The translations under genes were made by a program, and so were the position numbers. Positions 20,199 through 29,422 of a DNA stretch of 62,217 bases are shown one piece after another; the stretch's first letter is position 1; the number at the start of each line of letters is the position of its first letter. The notes under the pieces are model-generated. The model saw only the letters and a program-made list of their open reading frames with translations. It did not search any database and was not told the DNA's origin. Source of the stretch: Hyphomicrobiaceae bacterium (GTDB lineage: Bacteria; Pseudomonadota; Alphaproteobacteria; Rhizobiales; Hyphomicrobiaceae); NCBI GenBank assembly GCA_023384095.1, contig JAHDXT010000019.1, positions 1 to 62,217 on the forward strand, in the 5' to 3' direction.

Positions 20199-21491
20199 AT
20201 GACCCGCCTCACGTACCCCCAATACGCCGCTCGCTGCGGTTGGAACGCGATGCTGCCTGCGCGCCAGCCAAGGCCGCCGCTGACCGGCGACGGCAAGGTG
20301 GATTTCGCGGTGATCGGCGCCGGCTTCACGGGCCTGGCCATTGCCCGCCGTCTGGCCGAGTTGCGCCCCGATGCCTCCATAGCCGTTCTCGAGGCGGATG
20401 TGGTCGGCGAAGGCGCATCGGCGCGCAATTCCGGATTCACAAGCAGGTACGTCCTGCCGCGTAATGCGTCGCTCGAGACAGCCGAAAGCGCCCGCGTCCA
20501 GTCCGGCCTCTATGCCGAGGCCTTCGACTGGATGGTCGGCGCAATCGCGGCCGATGGTGCCGATTGCGACCTGCGCCGCGCCGGCGTCATCCGCGGCGCC
20601 GCCACCGAAAGGGGCGAGGCCGTCGTGCGCTCCGTCATCGAGGTTGCCGCCAGGAACGCGATCTCCCACACGGTGCTGACCCGCGAGATGATCGTCGAGC
20701 GCATCGGCAGCCCCTACTACCGCTTCGGCATGGAGATGAATGATGGCTATCTGCTGCAACCGGCGGCCTTGATCAGGGGTCTGGCGGCAGCGCTCCCCGC
20801 GAACGTCTCGCTATATGAAAAAACGCCGGCGTTGAAGCTGACGAGGGCCAATGGCTGGCAGATCGAAACGCCAGATGGGGTGATGCACGCCGGCCGGCTG
20901 GCATTGGCCACGAACGGCTTCATCCGCCGGTTCGGCTATCTGAAATCCCGCATGGCGACGATCTTCACCTATGCCGCCCTCACCGAGGCGATGTCACCCG
21001 CCGATGCGGCCCAGCTCGGGGCCAGGGATGCCTGGGGATTGTTGCCCCCGCACCGCCTCGGCACCACGCTGCGCCGGGTCGGGAAGGACCGCCTCCTCGT
21101 GCGCAGCCTCTATGCCCTCGAGCGCGAAATCCCCCAGGCGGAGGCTGTCGCCCAGTTGCGCGAGCGATTCACGCGCCGCTGGCCGTCGCTCGCCCACATT
21201 CAGCTCGAATTCGTCTGGGGCGGGACCACCGCCTTCACGATGAATGGCGCCCCCTGGTGGGGACAGGTCGACGAGAACGCCTACGCGTCGGGCGGCTGCA
21301 ATGGCAGTGGCATCACCAAGGGAACGCTGCTCGGCAAGGCGCTTGCCGAGCTGATGCTGGACGAAGAGGATCACCGGAGGATATCCGCGAATATGGGCTC
21401 CGCGAGCTGGATCGCCCCCGACCCCTTTCGCATTATCGGTTTCAATGTCGTTTCGGCCATAGAGCAACGCCGAGCCGGCCTGGAAAGCTGA
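20199..21491 (+). CDS. FAD-dependent amine/amino-acid oxidoreductase (DAO family)
   Basis: The 430-residue protein starts at ATG 20199 behind GGAAAGGACC. The dinucleotide-binding motif is FAVIGAGFTGLAIARRLAEL (residues about 34-53), followed by GEGASARNSGF, a DAO/PuuB signature. The C-terminal FAD-contact region reads YASGGCNGSGITKGTLLG. It resembles gamma-glutamylputrescine oxidase and N-substituted amino-acid oxidases that cleave C-N bonds. It is the last gene of the transporter operon, 77 bp after the binding-protein gene with a hairpin between them. The substrate is probably the imported compound or its MmgE/PrpD product. Confidence 0.88.
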   Translation: MTRLTYPQYAARCGWNAMLPARQPRPPLTGDGKVDFAVIGAGFTGLAIARRLAELRPDASIAVLEADVVGEGASARNSGFTSRYVLPRNASLETAESARVQSGLYAEAFDWMVGAIAADGADCDLRRAGVIRGAATERGEAVVRSVIEVAARNAISHTVLTREMIVERIGSPYYRFGMEMNDGYLLQPAALIRGLAAALPANVSLYEKTPALKLTRANGWQIETPDGVMHAGRLALATNGFIRRFGYLKSRMATIFTYAALTEAMSPADAAQLGARDAWGLLPPHRLGTTLRRVGKDRLLVRSLYALEREIPQAEAVAQLRERFTRRWPSLAHIQLEFVWGGTTAFTMNGAPWWGQVDENAYASGGCNGSGITKGTLLGKALAELMLDEEDHRRISANMGSASWIAPDPFRIIGFNVVSAIEQRRAGLES

Positions 21492-21562
21492 CCGGACTTC
21501 TGGGTCATCCTTTTGCATGCGTCGTCGTCGGTCTTTCCGGTCCGCTCAGAGCGCTCTGCGGC

Positions 21563-22573
21563 TCAATTCGCGCGAAAGACGACCCGCCAGTCCCGCTTGA
21601 TGCTGACCACGGTCCAGCCCCGCTCTTCGGCTTCGTCGAGCGCAGCATCGAGCCGTCCGACCCTGGAGTTGCGGTCATAGGCATACTCCCGCTCGGCGTC
21701 GTCGTGGTGGATCAGAACCATCAGCCGCGGACCCTGACCGCTGGCCGTATACTGCAGCATGGCCAGATCGCCATCCGAGTTGCCGACCGCCAGGACCGGC
21801 CGGCGGCCGATGTGCAGGTTGATGTTGACCGGCTTGCCTTCGCGATCGTCGATGGCGCCGATCTCGGCCAGCTTGATGAGACGGGCCGCGCCGCCTTCGA
21901 GCTCGAAGCGCGTTTTGCTGCTCGACCCGATGACCTGCTCGGGAGGTATGCCGTAGGCGCTCTCGGAGAAGGCGCGAACGAAGTCGATGCCGCCACCGGA
22001 TACGATGAATGTCTTGAACCCGTTCGCCCGGAGAAAGCCGAGCAGCTCGAGCTGCGGCTGGTAGGTGAGGTCGGTGAACAGGCGGTCGAGGCGCGGGTGC
22101 CTGGCCGAGGCGAGCCAGCGCCTCGCCTCGGCGATGAAGGCTTCGGGCGTCATGCCGGAATGAGTGAGCGCCACGAGCTCGGCAATGCCATGCTCGCCTA
22201 GCGCCGAAAGAGCCTGCAGGTCATCGTCCGCCGCGGCCTTGACGGCAGCGAGCGCGGCCAGCTTCGGATCGCGCGCGACCAGCCCCTTCGCCCGGTCGAT
22301 GGCAAAGAAAGCCTGAAAATAGACCGGTTGCTCCGCCCACAGGGTGCCGTCATTGTCGAAGACCGCGATGCGATCGGCGGGAGCGACATAATCGGGGCCG
22401 GGCTGGACGACCCTGGCGACGAAGCTGGTGATCGCCTGCTTGGCCGGTCCCTCGTTCCAGCTCGGCAACGGATCGGCCACCTGCGCGTTGGCTGCCGAGG
22501 CGAGGAGAAGGAACCCGGCCACCGCTGTGGCCGTCAGGCCGGCACGAAGCCGGTAACGCATCGCGCTAACCAT
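21563..22573 (-). CDS. Exported HAD-superfamily phosphatase
   Basis: The protein is about 336 residues from ATG 22573 (a second ATG at 22561 is possible). A signal peptide is evident (LTATAVAGFLLLASAANA). HAD motif I is AVFDNDGTLWAEQP, motif II the Ser in FIVSGGG, and motif IV AVGNSDGDLAML. This group is annotated as a periplasmic haloacid dehalogenase-like phosphatase. It starts 5 bp after the stop of the arylsulfatase gene, so the two form one transcription unit, perhaps for releasing phosphate and sulfate from organic esters. Confidence 0.85.
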   Translation of the reverse strand: MVSAMRYRLRAGLTATAVAGFLLLASAANAQVADPLPSWNEGPAKQAITSFVARVVQPGPDYVAPADRIAVFDNDGTLWAEQPVYFQAFFAIDRAKGLVARDPKLAALAAVKAAADDDLQALSALGEHGIAELVALTHSGMTPEAFIAEARRWLASARHPRLDRLFTDLTYQPQLELLGFLRANGFKTFIVSGGGIDFVRAFSESAYGIPPEQVIGSSSKTRFELEGGAARLIKLAEIGAIDDREGKPVNINLHIGRRPVLAVGNSDGDLAMLQYTASGQGPRLMVLIHHDDAEREYAYDRNSRVGRLDAALDEAEERGWTVVSIKRDWRVVFRAN

Positions 22574-22578
22574 CGCTG

Positions 22579-24219
22579 CTACGGCCTGCCACCGCCATGG
22601 CCGCCCGCGGCCGTGCCTTCGTCCGTCCTCGTGGTCCCGGTGAGCGTCGCCATGACGTTCTCGAGATTGAAGGAGGCCGGCTTCTGCCGCGGCGGGAACT
22701 CGCGGAAGCTTTCCATCCACCGCGCGACATACGTTTGGGCCGGCACCAGCATGAAGGCGTGATCGATCAGCCAGTCGTCGTAGATGTTGGCGCTCTGATC
22801 TGCACGCTCGAACGGATCGCGGCGCAGATTCAAGATCTTGGGCACGCGCAGCTCGACGAACGGCTCCTGCCAGACGCCGAAGCCCTTGGCGCGCTGCTCC
22901 AGGAAGACGCTCTTCCAGTCCATGTAGCGCAGCCCGACGAGCTGGCCGTCGTCATTGGTATAGAAAAACTCGCTGCGAGGGCTCTGCCGCGCCTGCCCGG
23001 TCAGATAGGGGAGCTGATTGTAGCCGTCGAGATAGACGTGGTAGCTGCGCTGGCCCACGTTGAGCCCGGCACGCAGTCTTTCCTTTACGTTGGGCTCTCC
23101 TGCGACCGCCAGCAGCGTCGGCATCCAGTCTTCGTGGGCCACGACGCCGTTGAGCGTCCGTCCGCTCGGAATACGACCCGGCCAGCGGACATAGGCGGGC
23201 ACGCGGTAGGCGCCTTCCCAGTTGGAGTTCTTCTCACTGCGGAACGGCGTGATCGCCGCATCGGGCCAGGCATTGAAGTGGGGGCCGTTGTCGGTCGTGT
23301 AGACGACAAGGGTATTGTTGGCGATGCCGAGATCGTCGAGCTTGCCGAGCAGCGTGCCGACATGGCCATCGTGCTCGACCATCCCGTCGTTGTAGAAGCC
23401 TTGGCCACTTACGCCCAGTGTCTCCGGCTTGACGTGAGTGCGGAAGTGCATGCGGGTTGCGTTCCACCACACGAAGAACGGTTTGCCCGCACCGTTCTGC
23501 CGGTCGATGAAGGACAGCGCCGCTTGCAGCGTTTCCTCGTCGATCGTCTCCATGCGCTTTCTGGTGAGAGCGCCGGTATCCTCGATGGTCTGCGTTCCGT
23601 CCGGATTTGCAAAGGAGCGGATCACGCCGCGCGGGCCGAACCGCTTTCGGAACTCGGCGCCTCGTGGGTAGTCCGGATGCTCGGGCTCCTCCTCGGCGTT
23701 GAGGTGATAGAGGTTGCCGAAGAACTCGTCGAACCCGTGAGCCGTGGGCAGGAACTCGTTGCGGTCGCCGAGATGGTTCTTGCCAAATTGGCCCGTGGCG
23801 TATCCCAATGCCTTGAGCAGGGTGGCGATCGTCGGATCCTCGGCTCTCAGGCCCACGTCGGCGCCCGGCAACCCGACCTTTGTCAAGCCGGTACGGATCG
23901 GGTTCTGGCCGGTGATGAACGCCGCCCGGCCGGCGGTGCAGCTTTGCTGCCCGTAGTAGTCGGTGAACGACAGACCTTCCTGGGCGATCCGGTCGATATT
24001 GGGCGTGCGGTAGCCCATGAGACCGCGGTTCCAGTGGCTGATGTTGGCGAGACCGATATCGTCGCCAAAGACGATGAGGATATTCGGCGGTCGCGGCTGC
24101 TGGGTCTGGGCCGGCAACTGCGGGCCGGGACTCGTCGTCTGTGCTTCGGCGCCTGCAACGGCTGCCGACATCAGGCAGGTTGCTCCCAGGAGACACGACC
24201 TGATTGTGCCGAGTGCCAC
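22579..24219 (-). CDS. Periplasmic arylsulfatase with CTAGR active-site motif
   Basis: The 546-residue protein starts at GTG 24219, six bases after AGGAGG. Residues 1-26 form a signal peptide (MSAAVAGAEA). Sulfatase landmarks are the metal aspartates in FGDDIG (53-54), the formylglycine motif SCTAGRAAF (Cys94) and YTTDNGPHFNAW. The motif has Ala where the classical one has Pro (CxAxR instead of CxPxR). A sulfatase needs a maturase to convert Cys94; none is encoded in this window. The following HAD gene is co-transcribed, and a SphA-like outer-membrane protein is divergent. Confidence 0.9.
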   Translation of the reverse strand: MALGTIRSCLLGATCLMSAAVAGAEAQTTSPGPQLPAQTQQPRPPNILIVFGDDIGLANISHWNRGLMGYRTPNIDRIAQEGLSFTDYYGQQSCTAGRAAFITGQNPIRTGLTKVGLPGADVGLRAEDPTIATLLKALGYATGQFGKNHLGDRNEFLPTAHGFDEFFGNLYHLNAEEEPEHPDYPRGAEFRKRFGPRGVIRSFANPDGTQTIEDTGALTRKRMETIDEETLQAALSFIDRQNGAGKPFFVWWNATRMHFRTHVKPETLGVSGQGFYNDGMVEHDGHVGTLLGKLDDLGIANNTLVVYTTDNGPHFNAWPDAAITPFRSEKNSNWEGAYRVPAYVRWPGRIPSGRTLNGVVAHEDWMPTLLAVAGEPNVKERLRAGLNVGQRSYHVYLDGYNQLPYLTGQARQSPRSEFFYTNDDGQLVGLRYMDWKSVFLEQRAKGFGVWQEPFVELRVPKILNLRRDPFERADQSANIYDDWLIDHAFMLVPAQTYVARWMESFREFPPRQKPASFNLENVMATLTGTTRTDEGTAAGGHGGGRP

Positions 24220-24362
24220 GAGATCCTCCTATTGAGACGAGTCCTGGATTGAGGCCAGCCCTGCCCGAAAAGGCCGCAATAAGCGCCCCCATTATCAATG
24301 GGATAAAAGGCGGCACAGCCCTCAAACTCAAAGGTCAAGCTTTGGTTCCCGGCAGGGGTTGA

Positions 24363-24385
24363 GGCATGTCTCCGCCGGACATGCC
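24363..24385. promoter_or_regulatory. 8-bp inverted repeat in the sulfatase/SphA intergenic region
   Basis: GGCATGTC (24363-24370) and GACATGCC (24378-24385) form a perfect inverted repeat with a 7-base loop, in the 318-bp gap between two divergent genes. It could be an operator shared by both. Apart from this and an A/T-richer stretch near 24270-24310, I see nothing in the gap. Confidence 0.45.
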
Positions 24386-24537
24386 GGAGCTCCGTGCCGA
24401 TCCGACCGCTGTAGGTCCATGGCGACGCTCCAGCCCTTCCAGGCCAGGTCTGCACCCCACGCCGCTCCACGCTCATGTGCATCGCGGAGCAGAATCAATC
24501 TAAGGTAGAGATCAACGGCTGCAACTCGGAACCGCAG

Positions 24538-25479
24538 ATGCGCACGAGGCTCTTGTCACGGGCAATTGGCACCGGCTGGCTCGGGCTGGCGCTGGCCGCA
24601 TCCGGCCAAGCTGCCGCCACCGAATATGCGTTCTCGACCTATCCCCTCGGCAGCGCCGGTTTCGGCGCCGGCGTCACGCCGCCGCCTGGAATCTACGTCA
24701 CGGCTCTGGCGAGCCACTACAACGGCCGCATCGGAGGCCAGATCGACTTCGGCGGAGTGGTCTTGAATGCCGGCGCTGAGTTCGAGGCATTCGCGACCGG
24801 CCTCAGCGGGCTCTATGTGGTGGAGAGGACGCTCCTTGGAGGCCGCGTAGGCATTGGCGTGACCGTCCCGGTCGGGCACGTCGATGTCGAAGCGACCGTG
24901 GGCCTCGGACCCCTGGAGGTCCACAGGCAGACCGACGGCGCGGGCCTCGGCGATATCACGACGAGGCTGCAGCTTGGGTGGCAGCACGGAGAGCTCTCTC
25001 ATCTCGTCTATGTCCAGGGCGTCGCCCCGACGGGCCGCTATGAGGTCGGGTTTGCTCCCATCATCGGCCTCAACCGTCCCGGCATCGACACGGGGTGGGC
25101 CTTTACGTGGGCCAACAAGGCGACAAAGCTCCAGCTCAATGGCGCGGCTGGATTCACCTTCAATTTCGAGAATGACGAGACCGACTACAAGAGCGGCAAC
25201 GAGTTCCATTTCGAGTGGGCAATCGGCTATGAGCTCAGCCGAGGGCTGGTGATTGGCGCCGTGGGATATGATTACCGCCAGCTCACGGGAGATTCCGGGC
25301 CCGGTGCGCTGCTGGCTCCCTTCAAAGGCCGGGTTGACGCGGTCGGTCCGGGCTTGAGCTACACGACCTTGATCGGCACGTCGCCACTCATCCTCAACAT
25401 GCGCCACTATCGGGAGTTCGACGCCCTCCGCCGCTGGGGCGGCAACGCCACATTCGCCACGGCCACCATCAAGTTTTGA
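24538..25479 (+). CDS. SphA-family outer-membrane protein (Phenol_MetA_deg)
   Basis: The protein is about 313 residues from ATG 24538, which places a good signal peptide at the N-terminus (LGLALAASGQAAA); an upstream ATG at 24475 has no RBS. After it come PLGSAGFGAGVTPPPGIYV, then alternating amphipathic strands and a C-terminus ending in Phe (TATIKF), as in outer-membrane beta barrels. The family is named for aromatic degradation loci and is thought to pass hydrophobic substrates. Here it is divergent from an arylsulfatase, which fits uptake of aromatic sulfate esters (inference). Confidence 0.82.
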   Translation: MRTRLLSRAIGTGWLGLALAASGQAAATEYAFSTYPLGSAGFGAGVTPPPGIYVTALASHYNGRIGGQIDFGGVVLNAGAEFEAFATGLSGLYVVERTLLGGRVGIGVTVPVGHVDVEATVGLGPLEVHRQTDGAGLGDITTRLQLGWQHGELSHLVYVQGVAPTGRYEVGFAPIIGLNRPGIDTGWAFTWANKATKLQLNGAAGFTFNFENDETDYKSGNEFHFEWAIGYELSRGLVIGAVGYDYRQLTGDSGPGALLAPFKGRVDAVGPGLSYTTLIGTSPLILNMRHYREFDALRRWGGNATFATATIKF

Positions 25480-26001
25480 GGAAAAGCATAAATCGCCCCG
25501 AAAAACTTATCCCCGCCCTCCGCCGCCGGGTCATGATCCCCTCGTCCGCCCACGAGGGGACGTCCTCCGGAGGCGTCCGTGGATGGGGGCGGATGCAGTC
25601 TCGCAGGTGCGGGGCGGCGGGCGGTAACGCCTGTCGTAGCCGCGGCCGGGGGTGTATGCCCCTCAAGCTCACCGGCTGACGCGGCCGGAGCCTGCGGTCC
25701 GATGCCGACCGGCGGTTCAATTCCGCCCCATGAGAACGGGAAATCCACAATAGGCGGCGCAAGGGGACACAAGGACTGCGGCGGGGCGGCGAGGAGCTGC
25801 CATTCTCGATATCGGATCGCGGCGCCTCTCTGCCCCGCTCCCCTCGACTTGCCCGCGCTCGCGTGCTCCGCGCGCCCGCGTCGCGCCGTCGTGCCCATGC
25901 GTTCCGCGCAATCCGGTTGATGCCGGTCCGTTCCCGTTGCACTCATCCCGGTTCGCGGCTACGTGCAGCGACAGCCGACCGCAACAGGACCTGCCTCGCT
26001 C
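25480..26001. other. 522-bp intergenic region
   Basis: No credible gene: open frames on both strands are Arg/Pro-rich and overlap each other. A hairpin at about 25547-25568 (CCCTCG... CGAGGG around TCCGCCCA) lies 70-90 bp after the SphA-family gene and could end its transcript, although no T run follows. Confidence 0.5.
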
Positions 26002-26730
26002 ATGGAAAGCATCCTCGCCCTCATCGCCGACCCCGCGGCCTGGGTCGCGCTCGTCACGCTCATCGCGATGGAGGTGGTGCTCGGCATCGACAACCTCATC
26101 TTCATCGCCATACTGACCAACAAGCTGCCCGAGCACCAGCGGGTCAGGGCACGCCAGATCGGCATCTCGGCGGCGCTGCTGCTGCGGCTGGCGCTGCTCT
26201 TCACCATCGCCATCATCGTATCGCTCACCACACCGATCTTCTCGATCCTCGGCCGCGGCTTCTCCTGGCGCGATCTCATCCTCATCGCGGGCGGGCTGTT
26301 CCTCGTCTGGAAGGCGACCAAGGAAATCCATCACCGCGTCGACCCCAGCCCCGCGCCCGACATGTTCGACCGGCGGGCGGCGGCGCTCGGGTTCGGGGCG
26401 GCGATCGGGCAGATCCTGCTGCTCGACCTCGTCTTCTCGATCGACAGCATCATCACGGCGGTCGGCATGACGCCGCACGTGCCGATCATGATCGTCGCCG
26501 TGATCGTCGCCGTCCTTGCCATGCTGATCGCGGCCAACCCGCTCTCCGAATTCATCAACGCCAATCCGACGATCGTCATGCTTGCCCTGAGCTTCCTGCT
26601 GATGATCGGCATGGTGTTGATCGCGGACGGCTTCGGTGTCCACGTTCCGAGGGGCTACGTGTACGCCGCGATGGCGTTCTCGGCGCTGGTCGAGGGCCTC
26701 AATATGCTCGCCCGGCGGGCACGGCCGTAG
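26002..26730 (+). CDS. TerC-family integral membrane protein (YgjT/YkoY-like)
   Basis: The protein is about 242 residues from ATG 26002; upstream frame extension has no RBS. Seven or so membrane segments are visible, with the TerC signatures [15 protein letters not shown] and [17 protein letters not shown], whose acidic residues lie in the membrane. The family covers tellurite resistance and, more generally, manganese or other metal export at the inner membrane. The gene appears monocistronic. Confidence 0.9.
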   Translation: MESILALIADPAAWVALVTLIAMEVVLGIDNLIFIAILTNKLPEHQRVRARQIGISAALLLRLALLFTIAIIVSLTTPIFSILGRGFSWRDLILIAGGLFLVWKATKEIHHRVDPSPAPDMFDRRAAALGFGAAIGQILLLDLVFSIDSIITAVGMTPHVPIMIVAVIVAVLAMLIAANPLSEFINANPTIVMLALSFLLMIGMVLIADGFGVHVPRGYVYAAMAFSALVEGLNMLARRARP

Positions 26731-26836
26731 CGGAGGGCCGAGAGGGCGGCGGGTGGCCAGCGCGCCTCGTCCTCAACAGGAGGATCGAGCGGCGTGGCCC
26801 CGAAGCTATTGACGATGGCGGGCTTGCAGCGCACTG

Positions 26837-26856
26837 TCCACGGAACGTTCCGTGGA
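26837..26856. promoter_or_regulatory. Perfect 20-bp palindrome upstream of a lipoprotein gene
   Basis: TCCACGGAACGTTCCGTGGA is a gapless perfect palindrome ending 40 bp before the proposed GTG at 26897. A TTGACG at about 26813 could be a -35 element, putting the palindrome near the start of transcription. A dimeric regulator site is the simplest reading. Confidence 0.55.
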
Positions 26857-26896
26857 GCTCGCGTCCTCGAGAAGGCTGCCGAAAAAGGGGGCGCCC

Positions 26897-27451
26897 GTGA
26901 CTGTCCGCCTGTCGCACCTCGTCACCGCCGCCTGCGGGCTGATGCTCGCCGGCTGCAGCGGCTCGGGCGGGCTGACCACGGCGGCGTTGATCGGCGGCGG
27001 CGGGCCGACCGAGGCCGCCGCCCCGGCCGCGCCGCCGCCCAGCGATCCGACGTCGCGCGCGGTGCAGGTCGGCGCCACGTCCGCGCGGGCGGCCCGCTGC
27101 GGGTTCTACTTCGATCCCGGCCGGCTGAAGACGAGCTGGCTGGCGGCCGAGGCGGCCCAGGGCGCCACGCCGGAGCAATTGCAGAAGGTCGAGCGCGAGT
27201 ACGAGTACATCCGGCTGTCGGTCGCCAAGAAGACCGCCGGCGAGGCGGACTACTGCACCGACGGCAAGGCGCGCGAGATCAAGAGCGACCTCAACCGGCA
27301 TCTGGCCGGCGATTTCACCCCGCCGGTCAAGAAGCAGGAGGCGAAGGATGGCGTCCTCGCCGGTCTCCTCGACGGCAGCAGCAGCGAGAGCAAGCCGTTC
27401 AAGCCCGACGAGTTCTTCGACAAGATGGGCAGGACGCCGAGCCAGCGCTGA
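26897..27451 (+). CDS. Hypothetical lipoprotein
   Basis: The start chosen is GTG 26897, behind AAGGGGG, because it gives a lipoprotein signal peptide with lipobox LMLAGC at about residues 15-20; the frame is open from 26852. After an Ala/Pro/Gly-rich linker the mature part is a charged domain with two cysteines (ARCGFYF and ADYCTDG), suggesting a disulfide. I do not recognise a family. The ending PDEFFDKMGRTPSQR is intact. The palindrome at 26837 may control it. Confidence 0.7.
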   Translation: MTVRLSHLVTAACGLMLAGCSGSGGLTTAALIGGGGPTEAAAPAAPPPSDPTSRAVQVGATSARAARCGFYFDPGRLKTSWLAAEAAQGATPEQLQKVEREYEYIRLSVAKKTAGEADYCTDGKAREIKSDLNRHLAGDFTPPVKKQEAKDGVLAGLLDGSSSESKPFKPDEFFDKMGRTPSQR

Positions 27452-27481
27452 GGAGACGCCGCGGCAACGGAGCGGCCGTCC

Positions 27482-27847
27482 ATGGCCCAGCAGCTCCTCT
27501 GGATCGAGACGGTGCTCAGGCTCGCGGCCGGCGCCGTGCTGCTGATCATGCCGCTGACGACCGCCCGTATTCTCGGCCTGCCCTTGCCGCAGGCGCTGCT
27601 CTGGCCCCGTCTGCTGGGCGCCCTGCTCGTCGGAATGGCGGCGGCGACGATGCTCGAAGGCAGTGTCGCGGGCGCACGCGGGCTGGGTCCCGGCGGGCTG
27701 CTGCTCATAAACTTCGTCACCGCCGGCACGCTCGTCGCCCTGCTGGTCCTCGAGCGCGCCAGCCAGACCCGGCGCGGCAAGCTGTTCCTGTGGGTGCTGA
27801 CGATAGGGCTCGTCGCGCTCGGCGTGCTGGAGATCGCCGTGGCCTGA
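27482..27847 (+). CDS. Small four-helix membrane protein of unknown function
   Basis: The 121-residue protein has four hydrophobic segments (about residues 8-30, 42-60, 70-90 and 100-119) and no signal peptide or catalytic motif. It follows the lipoprotein gene after 30 bp and may be co-transcribed. The family is not recognised. Confidence 0.7.
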   Translation: MAQQLLWIETVLRLAAGAVLLIMPLTTARILGLPLPQALLWPRLLGALLVGMAAATMLEGSVAGARGLGPGGLLLINFVTAGTLVALLVLERASQTRRGKLFLWVLTIGLVALGVLEIAVA

Positions 27848-27968
27848 AGGACCTGCCGCGCGGGTCGCCGACGCGGATCCGCACTTGCCGTCGGGCTGCT
27901 TCCCCGGCACCATGCCCTGCCAGCGCATTTGCCCCCTGCCCCCGATCCCACAACCAGGTTCCGCCCCC

Positions 27969-28577
27969 ATGATGAAGCTCCTGTCATCCCCGGCCTCCCC
28001 GTACGTACGCAAGGTGAGGATCGTTGCGGCCATGAAGGGCATTGCCGACCGGATCGAGGCGCAGCCTACCGACACCCGTTCCCCCATCAACGAGGCCCTG
28101 CAGCGGGAGAACCCGCTGTCCAAGATCCCCGTGCTGATCCTCGACGACGGCATGCAGGTCTACGACAGCCGTGTCATCTGCGAGTACCTGGACACGCTCG
28201 CGCCCGAGCCGCGCCTGTTCCCGTCCACGGGCCGTGAGCGCCTGCGGGCGCTGACACTCGCGGCCCTCGCCGACGGCATCCTCGATGCCGCCCTGCTGCT
28301 CGTCTACGAGAAGCGCTACCGGCCGGAGGAAAAGTGGGTGCAGGGCTGGATGGACCGCCAGCAGGCCAAGATCGACGCGGCGCTCGATCACCTCGAGAAG
28401 GCTCCGCCAGACTGGGAGGCTGGTCCCGACTACGCGCACGTCACCCTCGCGTGCGCGCTGGGCTATCTCGACTTCCGGCATGGCGGCGCGTGGCGGCCGG
28501 CGCACCCGAAGCTGATGGCTTGGCTCGACAGGTTCTCCGCGGCGGTCCCGGCCTACGCCGCGACGCGACCGGTCTAG
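27969..28577 (+). CDS. Glutathione S-transferase family protein
   Basis: The protein is about 202 residues from ATG 27969 (or the adjacent ATG at 27972). The thioredoxin-like N-terminal domain starts MKLLSSPASPYVRKVRIVA with the glutathione-site Ser-Pro pair, then KIPVLILDDG (cis-Pro) and the ESR-like YDSRVICEYLD. The all-helical C-terminal domain runs to the end. It precedes a hydratase gene by 13 bp, suggesting a joint detoxification or catabolic unit. Confidence 0.88.
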   Translation: MMKLLSSPASPYVRKVRIVAAMKGIADRIEAQPTDTRSPINEALQRENPLSKIPVLILDDGMQVYDSRVICEYLDTLAPEPRLFPSTGRERLRALTLAALADGILDAALLLVYEKRYRPEEKWVQGWMDRQQAKIDAALDHLEKAPPDWEAGPDYAHVTLACALGYLDFRHGGAWRPAHPKLMAWLDRFSAAVPAYAATRPV

Positions 28578-28590
28578 CGGAGAGTTGCAG

Positions 28591-29373
28591 ATGGCGATGT
28601 TCGATCCGAAAGCCGCGGCGGCCTACGTTGCCGAAGCACATCGTACCCGGGCGCCCTACCGGAACCTGCCGCAGGAGGTGTCGCCGCCGTCAGTCGCAGA
28701 CGCCTACGCCGCGCAGGAGGCGCTGTGCGAGCTGTGGACGCCGCTCCATGGACCCGTCCGCGGGCTCAAGATCGCCACCACGACGAAGGTCATGCAGCAG
28801 CTCATGGGCATCGATCACCCGTGCGGCGGCATGCTCTACGAGCGGCGCATCCATCAGTCTCCGGCGCGGCTCCGGCTCGGCGACTTCATGAACCTGATGA
28901 TCGAGTGCGAGCTGGCGCTCCGGCTCGGCGCGGATCTGCCGCGCACGTCGCGTGCCTACACGGCCGCCGACGTCCGCCCGGCCGTCGCCGAGGCGATGCC
29001 GGCGTTCGAGCTGATCGACGACCGCCGGGCGCACTACAAGAGCACCAGCGCGCTGTCGCTCATCGCCGACAACGCCTGGAACGGCGGTATCGTGCTGGGC
29101 GCGCCGCAGCGGGTGCCGGAAGGGCTCGATCTCGACGGCATCAAGGGCCGGCTGACGGTGAACGGAGCCGAGCGCGGCGGCGGTGCCACCGATGATCCGA
29201 TGGGGGCGCTGGCGTGGCTCGCCAATCTGGCCGCCGGTCGCGGCCGGCCGATCGAGGCCGGCATGGTGGTCATCACCGGCAGCGTCATGCCGACCGTGCC
29301 GATCGCCGCCGGCGACACGTTCGTCTTCACCCTCGACGGCCTCGGAAGCACGGAGATGTCGGGTATTCAATAG
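28591..29373 (+). CDS. 2-keto-4-pentenoate hydratase-like protein
   Basis: The 260-residue protein starts at ATG 28591 behind GGAGAG. It belongs to the fumarylacetoacetase C-terminal/hydratase fold: GLKIATTTKVMQQLMG, then MIECELALRLG with metal-binding acidic residues, ELIDDR and a conserved ALAWLANLA. Such enzymes act late in meta-cleavage of aromatics. No other aromatic-ring genes are adjacent, so the true substrate is open. It is probably co-transcribed with the GST. Confidence 0.85.
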   Translation: MAMFDPKAAAAYVAEAHRTRAPYRNLPQEVSPPSVADAYAAQEALCELWTPLHGPVRGLKIATTTKVMQQLMGIDHPCGGMLYERRIHQSPARLRLGDFMNLMIECELALRLGADLPRTSRAYTAADVRPAVAEAMPAFELIDDRRAHYKSTSALSLIADNAWNGGIVLGAPQRVPEGLDLDGIKGRLTVNGAERGGGATDDPMGALAWLANLAAGRGRPIEAGMVVITGSVMPTVPIAAGDTFVFTLDGLGSTEMSGIQ

Positions 29374-29422
29374 CTAGAGCAGAATCTCTTTCCTGGTAGC
29401 GCGAGGGTGGCGGGAGAGTGGG

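Noticed and set aside
25717-26643. Minus-strand frame rich in Asp, His and Arg opposite TerC
   Set aside because: Low-complexity antisense artefact; TerC membrane motifs are on the plus strand.
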